Source: SpSt-333 sp964371615 (GTDB taxonomy: Bacteria > Bacteroidota > Ignavibacteria > UBA10030 > UBA8401). From it: a DNA stretch of 64,000 nucleotides. Position numbers and translations under genes: made by a program. The stretch's first letter is position 1, and every line of letters starts with the position of its first letter. Positions 17,743 through 27,400 of the stretch are shown one piece after another. The DNA lies in NCBI GenBank assembly GCA_964371615.1, contig CAYJMS010000003.1, positions 124,001 through 188,000 on the forward strand, read 5' to 3'. The notes beneath the pieces are model-generated. The model was not told where the DNA came from. It saw only the letters and a list, made by a program, of their open reading frames with translations, and ran no database searches.

Positions 17743-18250
17743 TGTATCGCGAAGCCCCGCTTCGCGGCTTGTATTTTTTTTCTTAAATTGTGCCGACTGG
17801 AAGGTCAGCATGTATCGCGAAGCTCTGCTTCGCGGTTTATACTTTTTTTCTTAAATTATGCCGACCGGAAGGTCGGGGTGTATCGCGAAGCCCTGCTTCG
17901 CGGCGTTAGTTCTCTCGCCGAAATTCCACATCACAAATAGTTGTTTTNNNNNNNNNNNNNNNNNNNNNNNNNNNNNNNNNNNNNNNNNNNNNNNNNNNNN
18001 NNNNNNNNNNNNNNNNNNNNNNNNNNNNNNNNNNNNNNNNNNNNNNNGTATCACTCAGTACCTCTTCGTAGTTTTTATTTTCACGCCCAAATGCCGCCGA
18101 CCGGGAGGTCGGGGTGTATCGCGAAGCCCTGCTTCGCGGCGTTAGTTCTCTCGCCCAAATTCCACATCACATATAGTTGTTTTGTATCACTCAGTACCTC
18201 TTCGTAGTTTTTATTTTCACGCCCAAATGCCGCCGACCAGGAGGTCGGCG
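17743..18250. repeat. 68-bp tandem repeat array (interrupted by the scaffold gap)
   Basis: Monomers begin with TGTATC at 17743, 17811, 17879, ~18047, 18115 and 18183, exactly 68 bases apart outside the gap. The first three and the one at 18115 carry the hairpin CGCGAAGC/GCTTCGCG. Those at 18047 and 18183 replace it with a diverged version (ACTCAGTACCTCTTCGTAG). Most end with the hairpin CCGACC/GGTCGG. From 17879 on, two monomer types alternate, making a 136-bp higher-order unit. The array, with the gap, fills the 518-base space 17740-18257; apparent reading frames across it are not genes. Confidence 0.85.
17948..18047. other. Assembly gap (100 N)
   Basis: Exactly 100 N, a conventional placeholder for a gap of unknown size. 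The base before it and the base after it are adjacent in the intact repeat copy at 18115-18250, so the true missing sequence should be zero or a whole number of repeat units. Confidence 0.98.
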
Positions 18251-18257
18251 ATACACT

Positions 18258-20681
18258 CTACAACCCAAGCCAATAACTGATTTTCACCACGTACGTATTA
18301 TCCGGTGCGACGCCGAGCGTATTGTCGATATTCGTGCCGAGATCGGTGGCATATCCTCCCTGCTGCCGGAACATTCTTCCGTGCGACCAGACCACATAAA
18401 AAGTACTTCCTTCCCGGTACTCCCACCGTAGGACGATATTAGAAATAAATGACGTTCGGTTGAAATCGACATTGCCGCCGTAGCCGTACGATGCGAGATT
18501 TCCGTCGGTCTGCAGCACGGAATATTCTTTGTACCGGCCTTTCGCCCAGAAAAATTGATTATAGATCTGCAGCGAAAGATTATTCGTAAACAGAATAGAA
18601 CTGCGCAGCGTCAAATCCGTGCGGTCCACATCCCGTTTACCGAAGACCACAATAGGTTGCGACGGTGCGATCGTGACGAGACTGTCCGTAACGGCGTCGG
18701 CGAATGCGTTCAATCCCCTGTCGGTTGCATAGCCAAGCGTTATCCGGTATTCCATTGCCGATGTCGGCCGGAGTGCTATCGATAGTCCAGCATTGTTTAT
18801 TGTTGCGCCCTGTTTGTTCCGTCGAAAATTCTCTTCCACATTAAACACGATCGGGGCGCGGTTATCCGTTTCGATTTCCGCCCGGACATAGACGCTGGAG
18901 GGGAAATTATACACACCGTATCCGCGCGGCTCGTACGGATCCTTCTCTCCGTTGGTATACTGCACCGCCCCTTCCACCCACCAGTAATTCAATAATTGCC
19001 CGATTGCGTCGAAGCGGATTTCCCTGAACAGCGTCAGGCCGTCGTAGTTCCATCGTAAATGGGGATTAAGACTGAAGCGGTACGACCGGAAGTACTCGCC
19101 GGGAGTGAAATTCCGGTATCCGACACTTCCGCTCGCACCGTAGTCGTTGGGACTGTTAAAAAATCCTATGTCGTTGATAAAGTACCGCCGCGAGGTGAAA
19201 TCCGTATTGGCGCTCCAGGTCCATTCACCGCTCACTTTGGCAAAATTCAATTTGCCTGCGCTTCCTTCGCGTTCGGTTCCCGACGGATCGATGATACGCG
19301 AATGGGCGTAAAATCCCGTCGTTCGATACGTATTGTTGCCGAATTTTATGTCCCAATCGCTTCCGGCGGTATAGGCGGGATTCCTGCCGTCGCGGGCCGT
19401 TGCGGTAAGAATTCCGCCGACGGTGGAGTTGTTCCAGAAATCCTGCTTGACGCGTAGAAGATTAAACGATGCGGCAGGTTCCGCCAGACGAGTATGTGCG
19501 ACGCCGAGCGTGTCCCGATAAGAAAATTCTTCATTCTCGGTCAGAGCAGATAACACACCGATGGATGTGCCGTATTCCGTTTTTCCGGAAAACTTCACTG
19601 CGCCAAGTATCGTAGCCGAGCGGGGTTCGTCGGTAATGACTTCCCCGTCGTCAGGCAGGCGGACGGTGATCGGCTTTCCGATTCGTCGCGAATAAAATAA
19701 TCCGGGGCCAAAATCACCGCCGAAAGTGACAAACCGGATAATCTGTGTTCCTTCAATAAAAAATGGACGCTTTTCCGGATAGAATGTCTCGAACGTCGTA
19801 AGATTCAAAACCGCGGGATCGGCTTCGACCTGTGCAAAATCGGGATTGATCGTCGCGTCGAGGGTGAAGTTTGACGATATGCCGTATTTGATATCGACAC
19901 CGGCATTCGGACGAATCGTTTCGGATTTGTTCCGGTCGGGTTTTTGAGGATAGTGTTCGGACGAACCGACGGCGTACGGCAACACCTCGAAGAGAGCCGG
20001 CAATTTTACACCTGCCATTCCGGACATCGTACCGAACTGCGATGCGAAACCGTCCTGCGATTTGCTCATCAGGCTCCAATGCGTCTCTTCCTGTTTTCGC
20101 GTGATCTTTCGCGCTGCGTTCACTCCCCAGGAATCGTTTCCCTGCGTGAAACGGATTTGCGAGAGAGGAATTTTCATCTCCGCGCTCCAGCCGTCCGGCA
20201 AAATCCTTGTGTGCACCTCCCAGACGGGATCCCACGAATAATCCTCATATTTCCCGTCGCTGTATGCCAGATAATCCACCTTGGTTCCCGACGCAAGCAC
20301 GAGAAAGACGAACGCCGTCTGTTTGTCGTTATAACTGTCGAATGCGATCGCAAAAAAGTCGGTTTCGACAAGATCGTCCCGCCGCGCCAGTCGGGCGACG
20401 ATGCTGTCGGGAGAAGCATCGTGCATCATCGCATGGACGTACAGATTGTCGTCATCATACAAGATCTTAAAGACCGTTTTTTCCGTTGCCGGTATTCCCT
20501 CGATCGGGTCGCACTGGATGAAATCCGCACCGACATGCGCCTGTTTCCAGGCCTCATCGTTGCCAAATCCGTCGATCACGGGCGATTGTTGTGTACGCAC
20601 GGCTGTTATCGAAGGAGAATTGTTGCCGGCCGCTGCGAATGAAGACCATACGAGGAAGAGGAGGGAAATAATTTTTTTCAT
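18258..20681 (-). CDS. DUF5916 outer-membrane protein with CBM9-like N-terminal domain
   Basis: This protein has 807 residues. The start MKKIISLLFLVWSSFAAAG at 20681 gives a signal peptide; an upstream in-frame ATG at 20735 would hide it. Residues ~25-220 match the family-9 carbohydrate-binding-like domain that opens DUF5916 proteins (SPVIDGFGNDEAWKQA, DDDNLYVHAMMHD, GWSAEMKIPLSQIRF). The rest is a long beta-strand-rich region with PDFAQVEADPAVLNLTTFE and FYPEKRPFFIEG, typical of DUF5916, ending in an aromatic strand (VVKISYWLGL). It is probably an outer-membrane barrel of unknown cargo. The repeat array ends just downstream. Confidence 0.85.
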   Translation of the reverse strand: MKKIISLLFLVWSSFAAAGNNSPSITAVRTQQSPVIDGFGNDEAWKQAHVGADFIQCDPIEGIPATEKTVFKILYDDDNLYVHAMMHDASPDSIVARLARRDDLVETDFFAIAFDSYNDKQTAFVFLVLASGTKVDYLAYSDGKYEDYSWDPVWEVHTRILPDGWSAEMKIPLSQIRFTQGNDSWGVNAARKITRKQEETHWSLMSKSQDGFASQFGTMSGMAGVKLPALFEVLPYAVGSSEHYPQKPDRNKSETIRPNAGVDIKYGISSNFTLDATINPDFAQVEADPAVLNLTTFETFYPEKRPFFIEGTQIIRFVTFGGDFGPGLFYSRRIGKPITVRLPDDGEVITDEPRSATILGAVKFSGKTEYGTSIGVLSALTENEEFSYRDTLGVAHTRLAEPAASFNLLRVKQDFWNNSTVGGILTATARDGRNPAYTAGSDWDIKFGNNTYRTTGFYAHSRIIDPSGTEREGSAGKLNFAKVSGEWTWSANTDFTSRRYFINDIGFFNSPNDYGASGSVGYRNFTPGEYFRSYRFSLNPHLRWNYDGLTLFREIRFDAIGQLLNYWWVEGAVQYTNGEKDPYEPRGYGVYNFPSSVYVRAEIETDNRAPIVFNVEENFRRNKQGATINNAGLSIALRPTSAMEYRITLGYATDRGLNAFADAVTDSLVTIAPSQPIVVFGKRDVDRTDLTLRSSILFTNNLSLQIYNQFFWAKGRYKEYSVLQTDGNLASYGYGGNVDFNRTSFISNIVLRWEYREGSTFYVVWSHGRMFRQQGGYATDLGTNIDNTLGVAPDNTYVVKISYWLGL

Positions 20682-20759
20682 AAAGGGAACGACGATGATG
20701 AATGCTGTTGTGCAATAATATACTTCAACGTGCATAGGAAAGGCAAGCCGTGAAAATAA

Positions 20760-20784
20760 AAAACGGCTTCCGAAGAGCCGTTTT
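20760..20784 (-). terminator. Terminator of the DUF1761-TolB-like operon
   Basis: The stem AAACGGCT/AGCCGTTT with a 7-base loop has T-rich sequence on the minus-strand side. Confidence 0.8.
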
Positions 20785-20814
20785 GTTTACGATTGTACAT
20801 ATGAAGTCCGGCTG

Positions 20815-21747
20815 TCAGTCTTTCCGCACAAATACCGGCGCTTGTTCGTATTGGTATTCACTTGTCAATTGATGCAGTATCTTTCCCTGCGCATCCATAA
20901 GATAGATGCTGTATTTCTTGTGATCCGCATCGGAACATTCGGCGACAAGGTATTTGCCGTCGGGGGACCAGCTGTGCCATCCTTCGTTCATCTCCACGGT
21001 GCGCGAAAGTTTCCGCGGATTGCTTCCGTCCGGATCAATCAGAAAGATACTCGATTTCCCCTGTTGATTGGAGATATACGAGATAAAATTCCCGTTTGGC
21101 TCCCAGAACGGCGGGCCGGCGTGATAGCTGTGGATAAACGCGGTGGTATCATCGTCGGGATACTGCGTCAACCGATGCAATCCGGATCCGTCGGCATTCA
21201 TCATCCACAGCTCGTCATAGGGTGTCCCCCGCTTCGACCGAAAGACAATGTGGTTGCCGTCCGGCGAGAAAATCGGATCGTTGTCATACAGCGTATCGTT
21301 GGTGAGACGACGCAACTCGCGGCCATTGTTGTCGATCACATACAATTCATTCCGGCGGTGATCTTTAGCGGAAGAAACGACGAATTCCGTACCGTTCTTC
21401 CGCACCCCCTGCCATGAATCGGCAATCAGAAACGAAGAAATGCGGCGAATATTGTTGCCGTCTGCATCCATTTCATAGAGAAAGTATTTGCGGCGCGAGG
21501 TATCGCGATCGGAGACAAAATAGATCTTGTTGCCAAACGATGTGTATACCCAGTCGACCCCCTTCCAATTAGAAATGTTCTTCTTGCCGCTGCCGTCAGG
21601 ATTCATAACGAAGATTTCGTAATTATCCTTTTCCTTATCGAACAACACATTGTACGCGATCTTATAGTCGCGAAGTTCCTTCGGTATCTCCTCCTGCGCG
21701 GAGCAGACAGAAAGAACGGCGGTCAGTACGACAAAAATATTTTTCAT
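20815..21747 (-). CDS. TolB-like PD40 beta-propeller protein
   Basis: This protein has 310 residues. The start ATG (21747) overlaps the last base of the upstream stop (TGATG) and opens signal peptide MKNIFVVLTAVLSVCSAQ. Repeated PD40/TolB blades follow: EIFVMNPDGSGKKNIS, YEMDADGNNIRRIS, DNDPIFSPDGNHIVFRS, LWMMNADGSGLHRLT, FLIDPDGSNPRKLSR and IYLMDAQGKILHQLT. It is a periplasmic or secreted propeller whose partner is unknown. It is shorter than true TolB and lacks the TolB N-terminal domain. It is probably translated together with the DUF1761 gene. Confidence 0.85.
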   Translation of the reverse strand: MKNIFVVLTAVLSVCSAQEEIPKELRDYKIAYNVLFDKEKDNYEIFVMNPDGSGKKNISNWKGVDWVYTSFGNKIYFVSDRDTSRRKYFLYEMDADGNNIRRISSFLIADSWQGVRKNGTEFVVSSAKDHRRNELYVIDNNGRELRRLTNDTLYDNDPIFSPDGNHIVFRSKRGTPYDELWMMNADGSGLHRLTQYPDDDTTAFIHSYHAGPPFWEPNGNFISYISNQQGKSSIFLIDPDGSNPRKLSRTVEMNEGWHSWSPDGKYLVAECSDADHKKYSIYLMDAQGKILHQLTSEYQYEQAPVFVRKD

Positions 21748-22163
21748 CAATGCCACGCTCCGATGATCGCACCCATGACGATGAACGTTACGACCCAATA
21801 GGCGCCGTTGATGAACCATTGCAGCGTCGGCCGTTGTTCGAAGAAATAGACGACGCCGAACGCGGGAACGATCCAGCCGATGCCGGTCGCAGCGCCGGCA
21901 GCGATGCCGAATGCCAGATCGCTCTTGGAACCGAGGAACATAGCCAGGTTGACCGCGGCGATCAATGTCAGAACGAACGCACCGCCGTAGATCTTTCCCG
22001 GATTCCCCTGCTTCACCGACTCCTCCGTCATGCCGGCGACCTTCATCCATGCGTTGCCGAACATCAGCGGCGAATACCACACACCGCCGAGCACGAATGC
22101 GGAAACGGTGGCGACAATGATTGCCCACCAATTGAGACTGCTGAATGCGACTGACATATCCAT
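21747..22163 (-). CDS. DUF1761 small membrane protein
   Basis: This 138-residue protein has four hydrophobic helices. It opens with NWWAIIVATVSAFVLGGVWYSPLMFGNAWMK, characteristic of DUF1761, and contains GGAFVLTLIAAVNLAMFLG and GIGWIVPAFGVVYFFEQRP. The function of the family is unknown. It is the first gene of a two-gene operon with the TolB-like protein. Confidence 0.88.
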   Translation of the reverse strand: MDMSVAFSSLNWWAIIVATVSAFVLGGVWYSPLMFGNAWMKVAGMTEESVKQGNPGKIYGGAFVLTLIAAVNLAMFLGSKSDLAFGIAAGAATGIGWIVPAFGVVYFFEQRPTLQWFINGAYWVVTFIVMGAIIGAWH

Positions 22164-22499
22164 AGTACTGCCTCCTATAGAGAAAGGTGATAAGAAAAGT
22201 GGTGATTATACAAAAACGATTGTGCAATCTATGAGATCGGATCGGTGAAGTCAACGGCATTTCTGCTGAAACCGGAAAAACGACGACCGAACCGTGAGAA
22301 TGCCTCGCCGGAATCTCTTTTGTTTTTGCTGTATGCTCCGTTTTTTGCTATTTTGTCGAAAATCATTCGATAATAAAAGCAGCTCCCGCAAATTGCGCAG
22401 ATTGATGCTGATATCTTTTCTGCGTACATCTGCGAGATCTGCGGGAAACCAGGTTTACTTTAAAAAGAAACTCCCGCTGGTTTCTACGGGACACAATTC
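22164..22499. other. Divergent intergenic region with an imperfect inverted repeat
   Basis: This 336-base space separates the divergent DUF1761 and LytS-type genes. It holds an imperfect inverted repeat with arms CTCCCGCAAATTGCGCAGAT (22383-22402) and ATCTGCGAGATCTGCGGGAA (22428-22447), 16 of 20 positions pairing. Promoters for both genes are expected here, but none could be picked with confidence. Confidence 0.5.
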
Positions 22500-23540
22500 A
22501 TGTACGACGAAAACATCAATACCGAGCTCAATGACCGGACAATCCGTGTGATCATGATTCCCTTTTTCGGGATCGTGATACCGAATGTGACCGGCATGAT
22601 TGAAAATTCAATGTTCACCGGCGTACAGTTGATCGCCAGCTATCTCTATTTCATCTTTATTGCTTTTGCGATCTGGCATGGGAACCGGTACTTGCTCTTC
22701 CGTCTCCGGGTGCGGTTTTCCTGGCTCAGCCAGCCGATGGTGAAAGTGCTTGCGCTCATGGTATCGAACATTTTTTACACGATCCCCATCGCCGTCGGAC
22801 TGATGACGATGTGGTACGTTTTTGGTCTGGGATCTCCGGCGGACTGGAATGCAATCTTTAAAGCATCGGTATTGTGTGTCGTCTGCGTTGTCTTCATCAC
22901 CCACACGTATGAGACGGTGTTCCTCATCAAATCGTGGGAAACGGACAAGACAAAGAGCGAATCGCTGGCAAAAGCAAAGGCGCTGGCGGAGCTGGAAGCG
23001 CTGAAGAATCAGATCGATCCACATTTTATGTTCAATTCGCTGAATACGCTGTCGTATCTTATCGAGCATGAGCCTGTAAAAGCAAAATTGTTCAACGACA
23101 ATCTTGCCGATGTGTTCCGGTACATTCTTGCCAATAAGGAAAGAAATCTTGTGCTGCTGAGTGAGGAACTCTCCTTTGCGGAAAAATATTTTTCGCTGAT
23201 TACGATTCGTTTCGGAAAGGGTGTCGTGCTCGATATCCGCGGCGGCGGTGTCGATGCCGACGCGCTGTTGATTCCGCCGATTTCGCTGCAGGTGCTGCTC
23301 GAGAATGCCATCAAGCACAACGAATTTTCACTGCACCGGCCATTGACGATCACGCTGGATATCGGGAAGGATACCGTGACCGTCTCGAACGAGACGCATA
23401 AAAAAATTCTGCGTAAGAAATCGTCCCACATCGGCCTGAAGAATTTACGCGAGCGGTATGCACTGATCACGGAAAAAGAAATTGTCGTCGACGACCGCGA
23501 ACCCCTGTTCCAGGTGATGTTGCCTCTGTTGAATGTATAA
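22500..23540 (+). CDS. LytS/YehU-type membrane sensor histidine kinase
   Basis: This protein has 346 residues. Four hydrophobic N-terminal segments (residues ~20-140) are followed by a short coiled coil (KSESLAKAKALAELEALKNQ). The His_kinase domain follows, with the phosphoacceptor His in QIDPHFMFNSLNTLSYLIE and the ATP-binding N-box LLENAIKHNEF. A degenerate G-box (SHIGLKNLRERYAL) completes it. Kinases of this kind phosphorylate LytTR response regulators; the partner is the next gene, 28 bases downstream. The stimulus is unknown. Confidence 0.92.
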   Translation: MYDENINTELNDRTIRVIMIPFFGIVIPNVTGMIENSMFTGVQLIASYLYFIFIAFAIWHGNRYLLFRLRVRFSWLSQPMVKVLALMVSNIFYTIPIAVGLMTMWYVFGLGSPADWNAIFKASVLCVVCVVFITHTYETVFLIKSWETDKTKSESLAKAKALAELEALKNQIDPHFMFNSLNTLSYLIEHEPVKAKLFNDNLADVFRYILANKERNLVLLSEELSFAEKYFSLITIRFGKGVVLDIRGGGVDADALLIPPISLQVLLENAIKHNEFSLHRPLTITLDIGKDTVTVSNETHKKILRKKSSHIGLKNLRERYALITEKEIVVDDREPLFQVMLPLLNV

Positions 23541-23568
23541 TGCAAAAAAGGACCGCCTTTTAACGCTC

Positions 23569-24321
23569 ATGAATATTCTGATCATAGAAGACGAACAACC
23601 TGCCGCCGAGCGGATCGCCGCCATGGTCCGGGAGTTTGATTCCACGGCACACATCGTCGGAACACTCCGCGGCGTCAAAGAATCCATCGCTTGGTTCACC
23701 GCACATTCGGCGCCGGATCTTATTCTTGCCGACATCCAATTGAACGACGGAGTGTCGTTCGATATCTTTAAAAAGGTGTCCACACCCATTCCCGTAATTT
23801 TCACTACGGCCTACGACGAGTATCTTGTTGCGGCATTTGCCTGCAACGGTATCGATTATCTTCTGAAGCCGATTCATAAAGAAAAAATGTTCCAGGCGCT
23901 CAATAAATATTTGAACCTGAAGCACCATTTTACCGGAAATATTGCGGCGCTTCTGGAAGAACTGCAGGGCGCTGCTCCCAAACGATTGCTTCGTATCGTG
24001 GTGAAAAAAGGATCTGATTTCCTTGCGTTAAAAACGGAGGATATCGCTTTTTTTTATACGGAGCATAAAATCGTGTTTGGTGTCGACCGCGAAGGAAAGC
24101 GGTATATCGTGGATAAACCGCTCGCCATGCTGGAAACAGAACTCGACTCTGAAAATTTTTTCCGGCTGAACCGGAAATATATAGCCAATATCGCCGCCAT
24201 TGCACGATTCCGATCGCACGACAGGGGAAAAATTCTCATCACGCTTACGCCGCCGACTGCCGAAGAGGTGATTGTCAGTCAGGAAAACTCTTCCGTCTTT
24301 AGAACATGGATCGGAAAGTGA
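23569..24321 (+). CDS. LytTR-family response regulator
   Basis: This protein has 250 residues. The receiver domain starts MNILIIEDEQPAAERI, with the phosphoacceptor Asp in DLILADIQLNDG, Thr/Tyr in FTTAYDEYLV and Lys in YLLKPIHKEKM. A C-terminal LytTR DNA-binding domain (~residues 145-248) follows, with FRLNRKYIANIAAI. The ATG at 23569 begins exactly at the receiver; the in-frame ATG 36 bases upstream would add an unrelated tail. It forms a pair with the LytS-type kinase before it. Confidence 0.92.
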   Translation: MNILIIEDEQPAAERIAAMVREFDSTAHIVGTLRGVKESIAWFTAHSAPDLILADIQLNDGVSFDIFKKVSTPIPVIFTTAYDEYLVAAFACNGIDYLLKPIHKEKMFQALNKYLNLKHHFTGNIAALLEELQGAAPKRLLRIVVKKGSDFLALKTEDIAFFYTEHKIVFGVDREGKRYIVDKPLAMLETELDSENFFRLNRKYIANIAAIARFRSHDRGKILITLTPPTAEEVIVSQENSSVFRTWIGK

Positions 24322-24453
24322 CCGCAATAGCGGATCACGCCTCAACGTGTGTCAGGACACATAAGAATTTTCTAATTTGTGATTCAACGCCTCTTCGTCT
24401 ACATTATTCAGAGTCATTGCACACGCGAATTGTCGAAAACGCACTCCGTTATC

Positions 24454-27400
24454 ATGAAATTATCTCTCACATATTTTCTTTTTCTCTTGCTCTGGATCCA
24501 TGTGGTCTATCCACATCATGCCGATGCGACCGGCAAACAGAAAACCATAGCGCAGTATACGCTCGATATCTGGACAACCAAAGAGGGCCTTCCGCAGAAT
24601 TCTATCGATTGTATCACGCAAACCGGTGACGGCTATATCTGGATGGGAACGCAGGAAGGACTTGTCCGTTTCGACGGAGTCCGCTTCACTGTGTTCGATA
24701 AAAACAATACCGCGGAGATCGACAATAATTATATCACGTCGTTGTTTGTTGACCGTCGTAACCGTTTATGGATCGGCACATATGACGGCGGTCTTATCGT
24801 CTACGCCAACAGACAATTTCATGCGGTCGATACAATTGCGCTCTTTGAGAACGCGCATATTCGTGCGATTCACGAAGACCGGAACGGACGTCTGTGGGTC
24901 GCCGTCCGAAGCCGCGGCGTGGTCTGTATCGACAACGGCGTGCAGCATGTCTATGATACGACACGCGGACTGACGAGCAATGAAGCATGGACATTCTGCG
25001 AAGACGATCTCGGGCGGATGTGGATTGGGACCGAAGAGGGAATTTCGATTGTGGAGAACGGACGCATGCAATCCTTAACGACAAAGAACGGTTTGGTCAG
25101 CGATATCGTGAATGCCTTGTGCCGCGGCAAGGACGGTACAATGTGGATCGGCACGAACGTCGGTATGATGAATGTTCCGTTGGACCTTTCCGACCGATCC
25201 GGAAGAAAGATCTATTCCGTCGACGACGGCCTTCCCGACCGCATTGTCTATTCGGTCTACAGCGACCGGTCGGATCTGGTCTGGATCGGCACGCGCAAAG
25301 GTGCGGCGTTGTTGAACAACGGCGTCATTTCGACGTTCACAACGGGGGACGGCTTATCGTATGAACACGTCGCCGCGGTCTTTGTTGACCGGGAAAAGAA
25401 CGTCTGGCTGGGAACAGACGGCGGCGGTATCAATGTTCTGCGCGAAGGAATTTTCTCTACATTGACGAAACGGCAGGGACTGCCGTCCGATGTTATCTGG
25501 ACGGTGTACGAAGACGCCGAAGGACGACTATGGATCGGAACAGACAAAGGTCTGGCCCTGATGAATCACGATCGAACATCGGTTTCGCGCACGTTCACAG
25601 TACGGGACGGATTATACGATAACGAAGTGTATTCCATCGGTGCAGATGCCGGCGGCACCGTGTGGGTCGCCACTGTCAACGGATTGAACACCATCCGCGA
25701 CGGCAAAGTGCAGAAAGTCGCACCGGCGGAGAAAACCAGTGATATTATTACCGGCTGCGTTTTCACCGACTCACGGAACCGTGTCTGGGTCGCAACCGCA
25801 GGGAACGGAGTTATGGTCTTTGTCAATTCGAGGCTCCATGCCACCTACACAACGGCTCAGGGGCTCGCCAGCAATTTTATCAATCTCATTTCAGAAGACC
25901 GGAAGGGAAATATCTGGATAGGAACGGACGGTGAGGGCATTTCTGTCATCGGTGATACCGCCATTGTTTCGTATTCCGAACAACACGGCCTTCCCAATAA
26001 TTTTATCCATTCCATTTATGTCGACAGCACCGATGTAGTCTGGATTGGAACGTTTGGAGGAGGATTGGCGCGATGGAAGAATGGTCAATTCACTTCCTTA
26101 TCGACGCGTCAGGGATTGTATAATGACGCTTTATTGAATGTACTGGAGGACAATCTCGGAAATATGTGGTTTACCTCCAATAAGGGAATTTTTTACATCA
26201 CAAAGTCCGATGTGAACGCATGCATGGACGGCAGCATTCCCTCGGTGACCGGCAGAACTCTCGGTAAAGCGGACGGATTAAAAAGTACAGAGTTTAACGG
26301 CGGTGTGCAGCCCGCCGGATGGAAAACACACAACGGCACACTGTGGTTTCCGTCGGCACACGGAGTGGCAACGATCGATCCGGTGTCAATCCAGATAAAT
26401 CAACAACCGCCGCTGGTGGTTTTCGAGGAAATGGTGGCGGACAATCGCATTGTACAATCATACTCCGGCAAAACCGTGCCGCCCGGAACGGAGCGGTACG
26501 AATTCCGGTTTACCGGATTGAGTTTTACCAATCCCACCGAGATCACCTTTAGAGTGAAACTGGAGGGGTATGATAATGAATGGGACGATATCGGAACGCG
26601 GCGGTCCGCATATTATACTCATCTTCCTCCGGGAACCTACACGTTCACCGTGCATGCAGCCAACAGCGACGGTGTCTGGAGCGAACGGGCTGCGTCGTTT
26701 ACGTTCACTCAGGAGGCATACTTCTATGAAACTACAGCGTTCTATATTACTCTCTCAATCATCGCCCTGGTTCTGGCATACGGCGGATACCGATTACGCA
26801 TCCGTTCCATCCGCCATCGATCGCTCACTCTGGAACGGCTCGTCAACGAACGGACCAAAGACCTGCATGACGCACAGGCAGAAACGGTGCGGTTGTTGAA
26901 TGAATCGCAGCGGCAAAAAGCAATCGCCGAAAAGGCGAACGAGATGAAAACCCAGCTGCTCGATATGGTCGCACACGATCTGAAAACGCCGCTGGTGTCT
27001 GTCTCCATTTTTGCAAAAGAATTGCAAAACATCACCCCGTTGAATGACCGTGCAAAAGAGGATGTTGGTTTAATCCAAAGAAGCGTTGAACGAATGCTAT
27101 CGCTCATCAATAATCTGCTGAATATTTCCACCATCGAAAGCGGTCAGTTCCGGTTGCGGAAAGAAGAGGTCAATATGGTGGAATTGGCGGGAATGGCCGT
27201 CGACGGTTTGCGGATGCAGGCACAACGGAAGCAACAGATGCTCTTCTTTCTTCCCGCAGCGACAACGGAATGTATGGTCATGGCGGATTCAAACCGCATG
27301 CAGGAGGCAATCGAGAATATCATCACCAATGCGATTAAATATTCGCCGCACGGTTCCGAGATCGTCGTCAGCGTTGAAAAGAGCGATGATCTCGTCCGGT

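Noticed and set aside
17851..18431. Short reading frames across the N gap and repeats
   Set aside because: They are built from repeat monomers and N positions, have no start signals or family features, and exist on both strands.
20681..20735. Longer N-terminus for the DUF5916 protein
   Set aside because: It would put 18 non-conserved residues in front of a standard signal peptide starting at 20681.
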